A stretch of 64,000 nt of DNA from Anoplolepis gracilipes (GCF_047496725.1 NC_132983.1:8186501-8250500); one strand, 5' to 3'; shown: positions 45,894-58,657, counted from the first letter of the stretch. Notes: a model not told the origin generated them from the letters alone. Made by a program: numbers and translations.

Positions 45894-48800
45894 ATGTCAA
45901 ATCTTAAAAACGTTGTAGAAATTTGCCTTTCACTGGCACAGAGTTTATGCGGCCAGAAATTTGACAAATTGTTATCGGGATTAACAAGCGACGACGAAAA
46001 AAATTATAGTGTCTTCGGAAAGTTCGTTGGTAAGTGTCCTAGCGTGGTGCTCGCGGTATTATTCCGCCTAGGACATTTTTGCAATTTTCGCGAACTTTTG
46101 AATATCGCCGGAGAAGTTATCGAATCGCGAATCTGTTTTGGTGAGGAAGAGAGCGATGCTGGTGGGCACATAGAATTTCTTCGGCTGCATTTTCATCGAT
46201 TTCTCCAGAATTTGAATAGTAAGTTTTTATTTTTACTTTTATCAGGTTTAAAATTATAAAATATGTTATTTAAATCAAACAATTTTTAGACTCAACGCGT
46301 CCGATCGCGATCGCGAGAGTCGAAGGAAATCGTCTCCCTCGAATAAACGAAGATCGAACCGGAAGATTAAGTTTACGCAGGAGACGACAAGCAGACACGT
46401 CGCCAGAGGCGGGACCTTCACGTAAGTTTTAACACATATTTTATAGCGTTGATGAAAAATAAAATATTATTTTTCAAATTTTAAAATACCGTACATTTCA
46501 GGACGGGCACGCATAGTGTGTGTTAACTCCAGAACCTCCTGTTATCGATTTAACGGAGGGGGACACAGAGAATGACACAGAGGAACCGCTTTCCGGAGAA
46601 GTTAGCTCGATTGACGAAGTGGTCATATTCTCCCAGATTGCAAGTAAGTAAAAAATATTACATCGAATAAAAAAAATAGCGCGAAAGATTTTTTAAACAA
46701 GAGAAATAATACAATATTTTTTAGATTACATCGCAGCAAACGAAGAAGTACGGAATGAAGACCTGATGGAGGGAAATGAAGAGGCAGAAATAGAATCGGG
46801 TGAAATGACTGAGGAAGAAGAAGAAGAAGAAGAAGAAGAAATGAGAGAAGAGGAAGAAGGAATGAGAGAAGTGGAAGAAGAAGTGGAAGACGAGGAGGAG
46901 GAAGAAGAAGAAGAAAATGATATAAATGACGTGTCGATGATAGAAGAAGGTAATAACTTAACACATTCTTTAGTTCTTCTCTTACGTTTAAATTTTATTT
47001 TAATTGAAAAAATTTTACTAGGAAACTTTTACTCAACAACTATCATCTCCGACATTTCATACACGTCGGTATACGATCCCTAAAGATATACCGACGTAAC
47101 AGAAGATTGAAGGGAGAAGATTAAAACGAGTAAGTTAGCTTAACATAAATAATAACGTAACAATTTTACATTATTAACAAAATTTAAACGTAAGAGAGAA
47201 ATATTTTACGAAATATTTCATCAAAATAATTTAATTGTTCTTATTTTTCACAGTACAGATCGGGGATGGAAGAAGCGGCGAAATACAACCTCAACAAGAT
47301 CAACATCAACAAGTACGCGTAGGAGAAGAAGAAAATCACTCGCATGCAGATGAGGAAACACTTGACGCTGTTGAAAACGAGCCCGATAGAAGAGAAGAGG
47401 AGGGTGTATATACTGGCGATCAGATAGAAAATAATTTTAGAAGTATTGTATTATTATCGGAAAACGTGCGCCAATTTAGAAATTTCGGTATAGAGGGACG
47501 CGAAATTAGTTTTCGTATCCGACCCGTACCCGAGGGGGCTAATGTATATAACTGGCTAGAGAACGCGTTTTGGGAACTTCACACGTACGTAACGCGTTCG
47601 TGCGTACCGGGTGATTACGTCGGGATGACTTTTGATTCTGGAAATTTTACGCGTGGACCCGCAGGTATATCGTTTCGACCATTTCGCGACTTGACTTACG
47701 AGAATATTTGGAATCTTGTAAGTTCGTTAGCGCAAAGTTGCGACGGTCATGATATAGTTCTAGCGTTTAATATCCGCGTTTCTAAAGTTACTCCTCCTCA
47801 GGGAAGCGGACGTAACGCACTTACATGGGATATTATTGTTAAGCGTCCGATTTTAACGATTTCCAATTCGGACAATTTATGTTTCCCTCGTGCGCTTGTA
47901 TCCGCTCAAATTTTTAACGAGCGTGGAAATTTGCGCACGGGAGAGTTACATGAAAAATGGAACACAGTGAGACGACAAAACTCTGTGTTACAACGCGACT
48001 TAGCGTTGCAAATTACGAGGAATGCGGGTGTCACGATTCCTGAGGAAGGAAGCGGAATTCCTGAAATCGAACGCTTTCAACAATATCTCGCCGGGGATAA
48101 TATTGCTATAGTGATATATAATATCGTTACTTTTGGTCGGGGCGGTAAACCGTTGTACAACGGGGTTGAATTCTTAGCCTCTCTACAGCGAGAGACAAGA
48201 ACGTGCTTAAATATATTATTTCATCCGGACATAAAGCATTTCGACGTAATTTTAAATTTAAGGGCCGCCGCGGGTGGGCGAGGATACTGCGTTCCGTGTA
48301 ATTTAAGTTATCGCTCCGATAAGGGGGAGCATCGATGCTCTAACAAATGTCCGCGATGTAACGCGATGCCGCCGTGCGAGCAAACAGATACGCCACATAT
48401 TAGGTGCGATAATTGTGGACGGGGATTTTTTAATCGTGAGTGCTTGGAGCGTCACCGCGCGCGGAAATCATACGATGGAAAATCGCAAAAAAGCGTTTGC
48501 GAAATTGTACGATTTTGTAACGATTGCGGCCGGTTAATTCAAAGAAATAAACAACACGAATGCGACATGGCTTATTGTACCGTGTGTCATTCTTTACAAT
48601 CGCTGAACCACTTTTGTTATATGTTACCTATTTGGCGCGGCGATAATTCCAATCTTTATTGTACAGAATTTATCGAAGAGAACGGGGAGCAACAACAACG
48701 GAGGAACGGCGGCGAAAATAATTGTATACCCGCACGTAAAAAAAGCCGCATAGCATTCGTGTTTTACGACTTTGAGACGAGGCAAGACGAAACGCTCCAA

Positions 48801-51482
48801 GGTACCACGAATGTAAAAATTCACGTGCCTACGCTCTGCGTCGCTCATCAAATTTGTGAGTTATGCGCGGAAATAAATGAAACCTCGGTGCGATGTCGTT
48901 GGTGCGGGATTCGGGAATATATATTTCATCGTAATCCCATACAGGAATTTGTAGATTTTGTAACGCGTCCGACAAAATATTTTAAACAAATAATTTGTAT
49001 CGCACATAACGCTAAATCGTTTGATGCTCAATTTATTTTACATCATATCGTGGAAAACCGTATCTCGTTAGAGCCGCAAGTAATTTTAAATGGAACGAAA
49101 ATAGTTGTATTAACGGTGGAACGTACAAAATTTATCGATAGTGTTAATTATATGCCGATGCGTTTATCCGAATTACCCAAGGCTTTCGATCTGACGGATA
49201 TTTCGAATAAAGGTATTTTTCCTCACTTATTTAATACTATCGATAATCAATCTTATGTCGGTCCACTGCCCAATGTACAATATTATTCACCTGATTCTAT
49301 GCAGGTGAAAGAACGCGAAAAATTTTTGGCATGGCACTCGGAGATGACGCGTGCGAATTACGTGTTTGATTTTCAACGCGAAATATTGGATTACTGCCGT
49401 AATGACATAGATATTCTTAGACAAGCGTGCATGGCTTTTAGAAAGATCTTTTTACAGCGCGGGGATGTGTGTCCATTCGAGGAATGTACAACTATTGCTT
49501 CTACGTGCATGAGAGTATTCAGAAAAACTTTTTGCGCGAAAGAGAGATAGGTGTTATTCCTGCGGGTGGTTACAAACGTGTAAATATTCAGTCGCGCAAA
49601 GCTCTACAGTAGTTAGTGTGGAAGGAGCGTGAGCTCGGTCATCGCATTTTCCACGCAGGGCGAAGCAGGTAATATCGTTTACCCGATGGCACGCTTGTCG
49701 ATGGGTACTACGAGTCTGCGGAAAACGGGGTAACGCAATATTACGTGTTACAATTTCACGGATGTTTCTGGCATGGTTGTCCGAGATGTTTTCGAGTCAA
49801 TCGCGATAAACCGCTTTCGTCAGATCATACAGATATAATCGATTTACGTTATGAGCATACCGTCGCAACGACATCGCGTCTTCGAACACGGGGATACAGG
49901 GTGATAGAGAAATGGGAGTGCGACTTTAATCGCGATATAAATGAAAATGTTGAGATGCGTGAATATTTACAACGTCATCAAATGTTAGACAACGAACCGC
50001 GATCCTCGACACTCCTTCTACGGAGGGCGCACGGAAAATATTGTGACGCGCTACGAGATTACGGGAACGGAGAAGATACGTTACGTTGATGTATGTTCAC
50101 TGTACCCGTATGTGTTGAAAACCGGTGCTTTTCCGATCGGGCATCCAACGGTATACGTAGGCGAGGAATGCGCGGAATTAATCGGAATATCGCCGGGATA
50201 TAATTTCGACTCGGTCGAAGGAATCGTTCGTTGCAGAGTACTCCCTCCCCGCAATCTTTTTCACTCTGTATTACCCTATCGCGTGCAGGGTAAATTATTA
50301 TTCGCATTGTGTCGTGCTTGTTGCGAAACATTTTCTCAATCCGTGTGCGCTCATGAACCTTTCGAACGCGAATTCGAAGGTACATGGATATCGTGCGAAT
50401 TAAAGAAAGCTATTGAGAAAGGTTATTTTGTGACAGAGGTTAGTGAGATTTGGCAGTATAATGTCACTCGTTATAATCACACCACGCGCCAGGGAGGTCT
50501 ATTCGCCGGATATATAAACACATTTTTACAATTAAAGCAGGAGGCTAATGGTTGGCCGAGCGAATGCACAGATGACGATGCTAAAGAGCGATATCTTCGT
50601 GAGTACGAGGAAACAGAAGGTATTGCTCTTGAGAAAAATAACATCGTACACAACCCCGGTTTACGTTCGGTCGCGAAACTAGCGTTAAATTCTTTTTGGG
50701 GAAAGTTTGGTCAACGCGAAAACTTGCCACATACTGACATCGTTAAAACGCAGCAGAAATTAATGAGCCTACTCACTAGCCCGCAACACGAAATAACCGA
50801 TATATTGCCCGTAAACGACGAGGTAATATATGTTTCGTCACAAATGCGACAAGAAGCAATCGTACCTTCGCCCCTTACTAATGTAGTAATAGCAGCTTAC
50901 ACAAAGGCACAAGCAAGATTAAAATTATACGGATATTTAGAAAAATTAGAAAACCGCGTTTTATATTATGATACCGATTCATGTATATACGTGAGTACCG
51001 GCGATCCTCAGGAATACGAACCGCGTACGGGTAATTTTTTAGGCGATATGACGGATGAACTCGCAAACTACGACGAGGGTAGCTACATAGAGTCGTTCGT
51101 ATCCGGTGGACCGAAATTTTACGCGTATGTGGTTCGTACACCCGATGGACTCACTCGCGAAGTTTGTAAAGTAAAGGGTATAACTCTGAATTTTGAAAAC
51201 TCGCGCTTAGTTAATTTTATTAGCATTAGAGAATTATTATTACAAAGAGAAAGAGAGGAACAGGCAGAGGAACAAGTAGAAGAAACAACCCCTGAATCGA
51301 GGATAAATCTTCGGTTTAAAGCCATTTGGCGCACAGTGTTTCATGATATAATTACGCGTGATGAAACAAAAAGATGTGCTATTAAAACGAAGATTTATAA
51401 AAACAAAACGATATTCTCTACCGTACGGGTATTTATCAGAAACTTGATAGATATTAGCATACTTTCCTGTTCACTCCTCTAA
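45894..51482 (+). pseudogene. protein-primed DNA polymerase B with spliced 5' exons
   Basis: Copies the element from a terminal-protein primer. 5' exons: 45,894-46,218 (ATG start), 46,290-46,421, 46,502-46,643, 46,725-46,949 (Glu-rich) and 47,254 onward. All junctions are GT-AG and most phases join; the 46,421/46,502 join is one base off. The large exon has cysteine-rich zinc-binding stretches, then exonuclease motifs FYDFET (48,763), IAHNAKSFDAQF (about 49,000) and YCRNDIDIL (about 49,392). Polymerase motifs are DVCSLYP (50,088), LALNSFWGKFG (about 50,680) and YYDTDS (about 50,965). Breaks fall near 49,545, 49,610, 49,668, 50,050 and 51,415; the native end LPYGYLSET appears in another frame near 51,445. 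All catalytic motifs survive, but the gene is not translatable as one protein. Confidence 0.93.
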
Positions 51483-52105
51483 CTTTGTGTGTAAAAATAT
51501 AGAATTGCGCACGTTTTCCGCCCACCCTGCGTAAAATATAAATATTGTCAAAATGTAAAGTTTTGTAAAATAAAATTTTAGTTTTAAATATAGCTGTAAT
51601 TTTTTTTATAATAAAATGTAAATCTTAGTTTAGTTGGAAAATGTAAATATTGCTAATAAGAAAAATGCTATGTAAATGCATATATAAAAATAAAAAATTT
51701 ATTTTTAATAAAAATACTGCTCCTATTTCCTCCCAACTTTTTATATTTTTTAGTTTTATTAATTTAGTTTTTAAGTGGTATATTTTTTATTTAGTAAAAC
51801 AATAATTTTTTAAAAATAGCGCGTACGCTCAATCCCTTGTTATCACGAGCATATATATGCTGATGAGAGCATTTTTACTAAAGTTACAGCTTATCACCGC
51901 GCCATTACGCTCAGCGAGATATTCGCTAACGCGAGCACGCGACCGCCGCGGGTGGAGGGCTCCGAAGCGCGGATAAGCTTATTCCTCTGCATTCCAACAT
52001 TTAACATTAAAAATTTATTGCGCATGCGCATTTTTAACAAGCTTATTATTATTATTATTTGTAAGGGTGACGATAAACTTATTTCATTTATAAATTTGTG
52101 TATAA
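51483..52105 (+). other. gap between polymerase and packaging ATPase
   Basis: AT-rich up to about 51,880, then a GC-richer stretch with several CpGs (around GCGACCGCCGCGGGTG), then AT-rich again up to the ATPase start. Probably the polymerase 3' untranslated region and the promoter of the virion gene cluster. No protein-like frame. Confidence 0.5.
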
Positions 52106-52875
52106 ATGCGCAATCGCTCATTTTGCAAAATGGATGTACGCTGGAAACATCCTTGGACGTCGATTGTCTGCGGACCTACGGGATGCGGAAAAACGATTTT
52201 CGTGGAAACTTTCCTTCGAAGTTTATCAATCATGTCGGATGTACGATTCGAGAGAATTTTATTTTATTACGCCGAGTGGCAAGATGCGTATCAGCGCTTA
52301 CAACACGCTGTGAGTGAAAGAGAAGTAGAAGAGAAAAGCGCGCGAAGAAGCGGATACTTTAGCGGTAATAATACTTTGAGAAACGCGAAAAAAAAATAAT
52401 CGAATTTCGAGAGGGATTGCCGCGCCCGGAAGAATATTCCAACGATCCGCTTTCTCCGAAATTGGTAATAATTGACGATCTTATGAGAGAATCATCGTGC
52501 GACGCTATCGTGGATCTGTTTACGAAAGGAAGCCATCATAAGAATCTCAGTGTTAGTCTTATCTCGCAAAATCTGTTCCATCAGGGGCGTGGACAGCGTG
52601 ACATATCTCTCAACGCGAATTATATAGTTGTTTTCAAAAATCCGCGTAATCGTGCCCAAATTCGTCATTTAGCACGTCAAGTATATCCCGACGACCCAAA
52701 GTTTATGGAAGAAGCATATTACGACGCAACCTCGAGACCGCATGGGTATTTATTGCTTGATTTGAAACAATCCACTCCAGACGAATATCGATTTCGGGCG
52801 TGTATCTTTCCCAACGATTCGCTGCATTACGTCTACGTACCTCGTAGATCGAGCAATAGAGGAGGGAGTATATAA
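52106..52875 (+). CDS. FtsK/A32-type genome-packaging ATPase, one frameshift
   Basis: Pumps DNA into the capsid using ATP. Walker A is GPTGCGKT (about 52,172) and Walker B is KLVIIDDLM (about 52,460). A later conserved run follows (SLISQNLFHQG, then NYIVVFKNPRN). The start is the ATG at 52,106 or the in-frame ATG at 52,130. The frame breaks once, at an A9 run (52,388-52,396): one extra A, or a -1 slip on the A run, joins the halves. Length is normal for Polinton ATPases. It leads the virion gene cluster and is followed 7 bp later by the next frame. Confidence 0.9.
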
Positions 52876-52882
52876 AAGGAAG

Positions 52883-53326
52883 GTGATTACATACGCATCT
52901 TGCCAGTCGCACTATTACATCGTAATGGTAAAAGAGAATAAATATCTTTCGTCACCGGCGTCGCGGAATTCGTCGGACGGAGCAATAAAAACTGCTAGAC
53001 GATCAATCGGCGAGCGAAACGCATGTCTTTTGAAAACTTTGTGCTATCTGAAAAAAAATCAAAGAGTGTCTTTCTTACGCACTGCAGATAATAAACTAAT
53101 AAAGTGCATACAAGAGTGCGCTTATAATACGCTCAAAGGAAACGTACCGCTTGGAAGTAACGAAAAAAGACGATTAGCCAAGCATAAAACCATCCTACGA
53201 CGCGTCGCGACAAAACGAGGTAATTGGAGAGGCAGAAGAAAGCTACTGGTACAACGGGGAGGATTCTTACCCTATCTTATTGCTCCTTTACTCGAGGTTA
53301 TATTATCACGGATTATCGGGAAATGA
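52883..53326 (+). CDS. small basic virion-type protein
   Basis: 147 codons, intact, rich in Lys and Arg, with a hydrophobic C-terminus preceded by a glycine pair (QRGGFLPYLIAPLLEVIL). Small proteins of this shape sit beside the ATPase in insect Polintons. The basic body with a GGFLP-type tail is reminiscent of small adenoviral core proteins, but that link is only a resemblance. It may start at a later ATG (52,925). Likely DNA condensation or capsid-inner-surface binding; function not established. Confidence 0.6.
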   Translation: MITYASCQSHYYIVMVKENKYLSSPASRNSSDGAIKTARRSIGERNACLLKTLCYLKKNQRVSFLRTADNKLIKCIQECAYNTLKGNVPLGSNEKRRLAKHKTILRRVATKRGNWRGRRKLLVQRGGFLPYLIAPLLEVILSRIIGK

Positions 53327-53402
53327 AAAATTATACAACTTTTTATATCAGCTTTTTTTTCAGAATAAAAAGTAAAGCATTAACGATTCCGATATTTGAA
53401 TA

Positions 53403-54387
53403 ATGGAAAGAGCTAAAAAAATGGTTTTAATTTCTACGGAAAATCTCGAGAGAATGCAGCGCATGCAACATCAACATCATCCGGAAATAGCACCTAGCGC
53501 ATCATTGTCGGATAATTCGATAAAACAAAATCTGGAAAATGTTAACGAAAATAATAATACGGTGCAGACGCCTGGAACTACTTTATCGCGACTCGATACT
53601 GAGATGTGCCATATTCTTAATCTCGCGACTCCCCGCGACGAGGGGGAAAGATGGAAAATGTATAAGGAAGTACTTCAACGTTATCTTCACTTTGTTCGAG
53701 TTGCGAGAAAACGTTTACGCAAAGATAATGGCGAGGTAGATGAAAAGCAGAACGAAGACATGAAAGATTTGTATGATGACGATAACGATGAACTTTCGGA
53801 AACGCAAACTTTAATTAGCAGTGACGGTAACATTAACGATAGTAATGCTAGTAGCAGTTTCGGAAAAAAACGCGCTCAATCGGTGGAAATGATAAAACAA
53901 ATAGTCGTCTCCGTGCCGAAATCTTATCGCGACAAAGCACGCGCTCTATTGAAATATTTGGTAGACACTCCGGAGTCTAAGATTAGCTAGGATAGACGCG
54001 GAGTTGTGACTATAGACGGTATAGTCGTAACGGGATCGAATATTTCGGATCTCATAAACGACGCGATACGGGAAAGAAAAACCGTAAAAGCAACCGGAAG
54101 AATTCAGTTTGCTCGATTACTGCATGATATAAACACGGCCTTCCAATCTCATAGGTAATCGCGATTTGTTACGAGTTCATCGTATTAAAAATCTGTTACC
54201 TCGCGGGAGCTCCACTCCGAAGAAAACTCTGCGCTCAAAATCATACACTCGTAAATTAAACGAGTCCGACGCAGACACGATATTTGTATCCGCCGGCGAA
54301 GACAGCGCCGATGAAACATTAACACACGATAACGAAGATTCTCCGTCGAAAGGGAAAAAACGTTTACTCGATTGGATGAGACTCTAA
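53403..54387 (+). pseudogene. conserved Polinton protein of unknown function
   Basis: The N-terminal half is disordered and Asn/Ser-rich. A coiled-coil-like charged segment (MYKEVLQRYLHFVRVARKRL) follows, then a C-terminal region (GVVTIDGIVVTGSNISDLI) typical of a protein found just before the integrase in insect Polintons. The frame has a TAG at 53,988-53,990, probably replacing Trp, and a shift near 54,145 after which NRDLLRVHR and the basic tail resume. The last codons (RLLDWMRL) end in TAATG, overlapping the integrase start by one base. The tight coupling suggests co-expression. No enzymatic motif is seen. Confidence 0.7.
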
Positions 54388-55473
54388 TGTCGGAATTCGA
54401 AAAACTGTATTACGACCCCTCGCACTACACAGGGTATTCCGCGGTGGACAATTTAACGCGAGCCGTTAAACCGAATTTTAGTCCCAACAATGTTCTCGAC
54501 TGGCTTAAATCGCAAGACGCGTACACGCTGCATCGACCGGTACGACGAAAATTTCCGCGTTTACATTATAACGTGACAAATATCGACGATTTGTGGGAAG
54601 CTGATTTGATTGATCTCCGTAATCTCAAGAGCTATAATGACGGTTATTCCTATTTACTCGTAGTAATCGATGTGCTTAGTAAATTTGTATGGGTTGACAA
54701 AACCTTTACGTGACAAAACAGGTATCTGTGTAATACGAGCTTTTGAGCGTATATTCTCGAGAAGCAATGGTCATCTACCGGTTTGCCTACAGACCGACAA
54801 AGGTAAAGAATTTATAGCGCGTCCTGTACAAAAATTTTTAAAAGAAAAAGACATTCGCTTTCGCGTAACTCGCAATCCTGATATTAAAGCAGCTATAGTG
54901 GAGCGTTTTAATAGAACACTCAAGGAACGTATGTGGCGTTATTTTACGCATAAAAATACACGACATTACATAAATGTTTTGCAGGATATCGTTCACGCTT
55001 ATAATCACACGCGTCATTCCAGTATCAAAATGCAACCTGCGGTCGTTACGCGGGAAAATGCCCGCATTGCGCGCGAAAATATAACTCTTTGTTGGAAAAA
55101 CGAGAAATGCGAAAAACAAAAGGCTAAATATCGCGTTGGCGAACTCGTGCGGATTAGTAGAGCAAAAGTCACCTTCAAGAAAGGATACGAGGCAAAGTGG
55201 AGCGAGGAGATATTTCGAATTCATCGGGTTCTTGATTGGCGAAAATCGCGAGTGTACGAACTAAGTGACTTAGCCGGCGAGGTCATAGACGGTATTTTTT
55301 ACGAGCAAGAATTAGCCCTAGTTGAGAAAAATTTACAGGAGGAAGAATTTATCGTCGATCGCGTGATAAAGAGCAGAGGACGTGGTGATAATAAACAGCT
55401 GTTAGTTAGCTGGCGTGGTTATCCTAGCAAGTTTGATAGTTGGATTCCCGCTTCAAGTTTAACAAATCTTTGA
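54387..55473 (+). pseudogene. Polinton integrase with C-terminal chromodomain
   Basis: Retroviral-type DDE integrase that inserts the element. The start is ATG at 54,387 (MSEFEKLYYDP). The first catalytic Asp is in LWEADLIDL, the second in LQTDKGKEF and the Glu in AAIVERFNRTLK. A linker (YRVGELVRISRAK) and a chromodomain follow (EEEFIVDRVI, QLLVSWRGYPSKFDSWIPAS), which may guide it to modified chromatin. One frameshift near 54,695 separates the first Asp from the rest, so this copy cannot make the whole enzyme. The other residues and length are normal. Confidence 0.93.
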
Positions 55474-55519
55474 GATAAGGGAGGACCAATTTCTACTGGT
55501 TCTTCCGAGCAATAGCAGT

Positions 55520-56385
55520 ATGCGTTATTTTCCGGACAATACTACCTCGTCATTTATTACGGAATTACCTCAATCGATACAGTTACACGGCGAATGGGAA
55601 GTCGCGTTCAGCGAAATTCAATTTCCCAATACTTTTTTTCATATACAACGCGATGAGAATATACTCACATTCGCCGATGTTGACATTCAAGGTAACGAGG
55701 AAAAAGATTTTGTGATAATTTCGAGGAAAGACGAAATACGGGCTGGCATTTATAAAAATATGGACGAACTTCTCAACGCGATTAATACGACGTGTAAAGA
55801 AGTCGGTTCGCATTTTCGTCTGGATTGACGGGGGTTATCCGCCGGTAGTATAGAGTTTTACCTTGAGTGTGATGAAAATAAATGTAAACTAAATCATTAT
55901 GTAAACTTTTCCGATAAACTTCTACGAATACTCGGTTTAGGAGATGCACTTTATAATGCTCCTAAGCGGGAAGGACGATACTACACTATGCTTACGACGT
56001 ATAATCCTGATTTAAAAAAAAATCTACATCAATTTTTGTTAAACTCGGTTTTGAAAAGGGACGCTTTGGATTCTTTAGTTACGAACCCTGTAGTTTGGCT
56101 CGCGGTATTCCCGATAAACTATTCGTTTATTGTGATATTTGCGAACCTTACATAACAGGCGATGTGCAGTCTCCTCTTCTCCGAATAGTGTCGGTCGAGG
56201 GGCATGGTCACGATTACGAGTACGGAACGAATCAAGTGAAACATTTCTCTTCTCTGCATTATATCCCGTTACGACGAACAAATTTCAGTAGGATTGAAAT
56301 CGATATAAGAGATCAGTTCAGAAAAAAAATAGCACTCGAATCCGGAACATCGACTGTGACGTTACACTTTAGACGAACCCGTTAG
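55520..56385 (+). pseudogene. Polinton minor capsid (penton-type) protein
   Basis: Predicted vertex protein of the virion. The N-terminus MRYFPDNTTSSFITELPQSI then GEWEVAFSEIQFPNTFF is typical of the Polinton minor capsid family. The C-terminal part has SYEPCSLARGIPDKLFVYC and HYIPLRRTNFSRIEIDIRDQ. A TGA at 55,826-55,828 interrupts the frame, which then continues. A second break lies at an A9 run at 56,014-56,022, where ten A would keep the frame. It follows the integrase by 47 bp and precedes the basic protein by 57 bp. Confidence 0.75.
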
Positions 56386-56442
56386 TATTGCGAACGTCGG
56401 CGTCATAGGAAAAAAGATAAAAATTAAGTTCTCAAATGCAAC

Positions 56443-57024
56443 ATGACAGACTACTACAAGTATTACAATTTACAAAGCGGCAGAGGTGGTGGAATTCCGA
56501 GAGTTTTCGTCGGCGCACCTTATCAACGCGGTCATGAAATCGGAAGTTTTCTAGGAGGATTATTTAGACGTATACTACCTTATCTAAGTAGAGGAGCGCG
56601 TGCAGTAGGGAAAGAAGCTTTACAAGCAGGTGTTAATATAATCGGTGATATTGAAAATAATATACCGCTAAAGGTGTCGGCCGAAAACCGTTTTAAAGAA
56701 TCGCGCGAAAATCTCAAGAGAAAAGCTAAAGAAAAAATAAGTAGTCTGATGAAAGGCTCGGGATATAAGACAGATGCGAAAATGCACGCAGCTCAGTTTC
56801 CTTTCGCCGGGCTTAACGCGCGTATCGTTAAATCTGCGGTAACGTCGTCACGTAAACGTCGGCGATCAAATAAGAAAAGATTACCGAAAAAAACCAAAGC
56901 GCAGAATAAAACATTAAAAAGCAAGGGGAGAAAGAAAAATCGCAAGTCAAAAAAAAGACATAACTCCTCCGCGAAACATCGTAAAACTTCTAGAAAGCGC
57001 ACCGTATCCGACATATTTTCTTAA
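56443..57024 (+). CDS. basic virion-type protein with Gly-rich amphipathic N-terminus
   Basis: 193 codons, intact. The N-terminal third is Gly-rich with an amphipathic helix (QRGHEIGSFLGGLFRRILP, SRGARAVGKEALQAG). The last third is an extremely Lys/Arg-rich tail with nuclear-signal-like clusters (SRKRRRSNKKRLPKKTK). It lies between the minor and major capsid genes. By position and composition it should be an internal virion protein that binds membrane or DNA, comparable in role to adenoviral cement/core proteins. That role is inference. Confidence 0.65.
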   Translation: MTDYYKYYNLQSGRGGGIPRVFVGAPYQRGHEIGSFLGGLFRRILPYLSRGARAVGKEALQAGVNIIGDIENNIPLKVSAENRFKESRENLKRKAKEKISSLMKGSGYKTDAKMHAAQFPFAGLNARIVKSAVTSSRKRRRSNKKRLPKKTKAQNKTLKSKGRKKNRKSKKRHNSSAKHRKTSRKRTVSDIFS

Positions 57025-57099
57025 ACGATACTACGCTAAACACAGTAGACAACGAAAATATCGGTAAAAGATATTGATAAAAATTTACGGTAAATAATC

Positions 57100-58458
57100 A
57101 TGTCTTTTCTTCATACGCATTCGAGCGAGTGTTTAAAAAGTGAACTCGATCTTTTTTCTTTACCACCCACGCAGACTAGCATCGAAAGTTCACAATGGAT
57201 CTATTACAAACCCGTCAGTTCGCTCTCGGACGACTCACCGATAGAATTCGTCATCCCAGGCCATGGAGAAGAATATTTAGATCTCACACATACCATGCTG
57301 AGTCTTCGAGTGCGCGTGGAAACCAACGACGACCTCGCGCCGCGAACGGGAGATACCGCCGCTGCCACAGAGGTCAAAGTAGGTCCCGTAAATCATTTAC
57401 TCCACTCCATCCTCAATCAGATCGACGTGTATTTCAATCAAAAGCTCGTGTCGCCTCCGAACAACGCTTACGCGTACCGCGCGTACATCGAGGCGTTGTT
57501 AAATTACTCTTCACCCGCAAAAACTACCCATTTAACCTCGAGTCTGTGGGACACGGATACACCCGGATACATGGACGATCTATTGGAATCAAAAGGCAAC
57601 GCCGCGCTCGTGAGACGAGCTCGATACATTCACGGAGAACGAGCGCTAGATCTTATAGGACATCTTCATTGCGACGTTTTCAATCAAAACAAATTTTTAA
57701 TTAACGGCGTAGAAGTACGCTTACGACTCGTACGCTCGAAAGATTCATTTTGTCTCATGGAAAGTAACAGTTTATCGAAAATTCATATATTGGATGCCAG
57801 CTTACTTGTGAGAAGAGCGAAAATAAGCGCCGGGGTGTTACTCGCACACGCTAGAATGTTGAGTAAAGTTACTGCCAAGTAACTACTATCCACTTACGAG
57901 AATCGAGGTTAAAACTTTTACGATTCATAGCGGGGTAATGGCGGAATCAATAGATAATGCAATATTATCAACTACCGAGGTCAACTACCGAAACGAATAA
58001 TAGTCGGTTTCGTCAATAATAAAGCATTTAATGGTGATAGAAAATTAAATCCGTTTAATTTTAAAAATTGGGGTATAAATTTCTTCTCGATGTATGTCGA
58101 TGGTATGCAAATTCCCAGTAGGCCGTTACAGCCGGTTTTCTCGGTTGAAGAACCGCTTTATGTTGAAGCTTATCAAACGCTTTTTTCGGGGACAGGTATC
58201 CATTTTGTGAATGAAGGAAATTCTATAAGCAGAGAGGATTATTTCAAGGGATATACATTATTTGCTTTTGACCTTACACCCGATTTGTCCGCTAATTGTG
58301 CCGGCCATTGGAATCTTGTGAAACATGGAAGTTTGCGATTAGAAGTGTGATTCGAGAGAGCTCTCGTCGAGACCATTAACTGTATTGTTTACGCAGAGTT
58401 CGATAATGTGATAGAAATCGACGCGTCGCGTCAAGTCATCGTCGATTTTTCCGGCTAG
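57100..58458 (+). pseudogene. Polinton major capsid protein, double jelly-roll type
   Basis: Trimeric shell protein of the predicted virion. The first 260 codons are intact from ATG at 57,100 (IESSQWIYYKPVSSLSDDSP, EFVIPGHGEEYLDLTHTML, LLHSILNQIDVYFNQKLVSP). The frame is then lost at about 57,882, wanders through at least two shifts to about 58,000, and resumes (GFVNNKAFNGDRKLNPFNF, then MYVDGMQIPSRPLQPVF). A TGA at 58,348-58,350, likely replacing Arg, is followed in frame by FERALVETINCIVYAEFDNV, the usual C-terminus. The family is widely annotated in insect genomes as F54H12.2-like. Confidence 0.88.
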
Positions 58459-58657
58459 TTTATGCACGATTTATGCCTCGTAGTGTAATACTCGGTTAAA
58501 AATTCCCCCTCCAATTTCAAATAAAATATCGATATCGCCGTGTTTTCCAAAAACGTGTATTGTAACAAAAGAAGATTTAGTTTCATTCGAGACGTGAACG
58601 CGAGCGTTTCGTGAAGAGGTTATACTTTGTCATTGCAAGCACATAAATTTTCACAAT

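Noticed and set aside
46623..46964. Leu/Pro-rich minus-strand open frame
   Set aside because: Exact shadow of the Glu-rich spliced exon of the Polinton polymerase.
57195..57704. 169-codon frame with Arg-rich translation
   Set aside because: Alternate-frame shadow of the major capsid gene.
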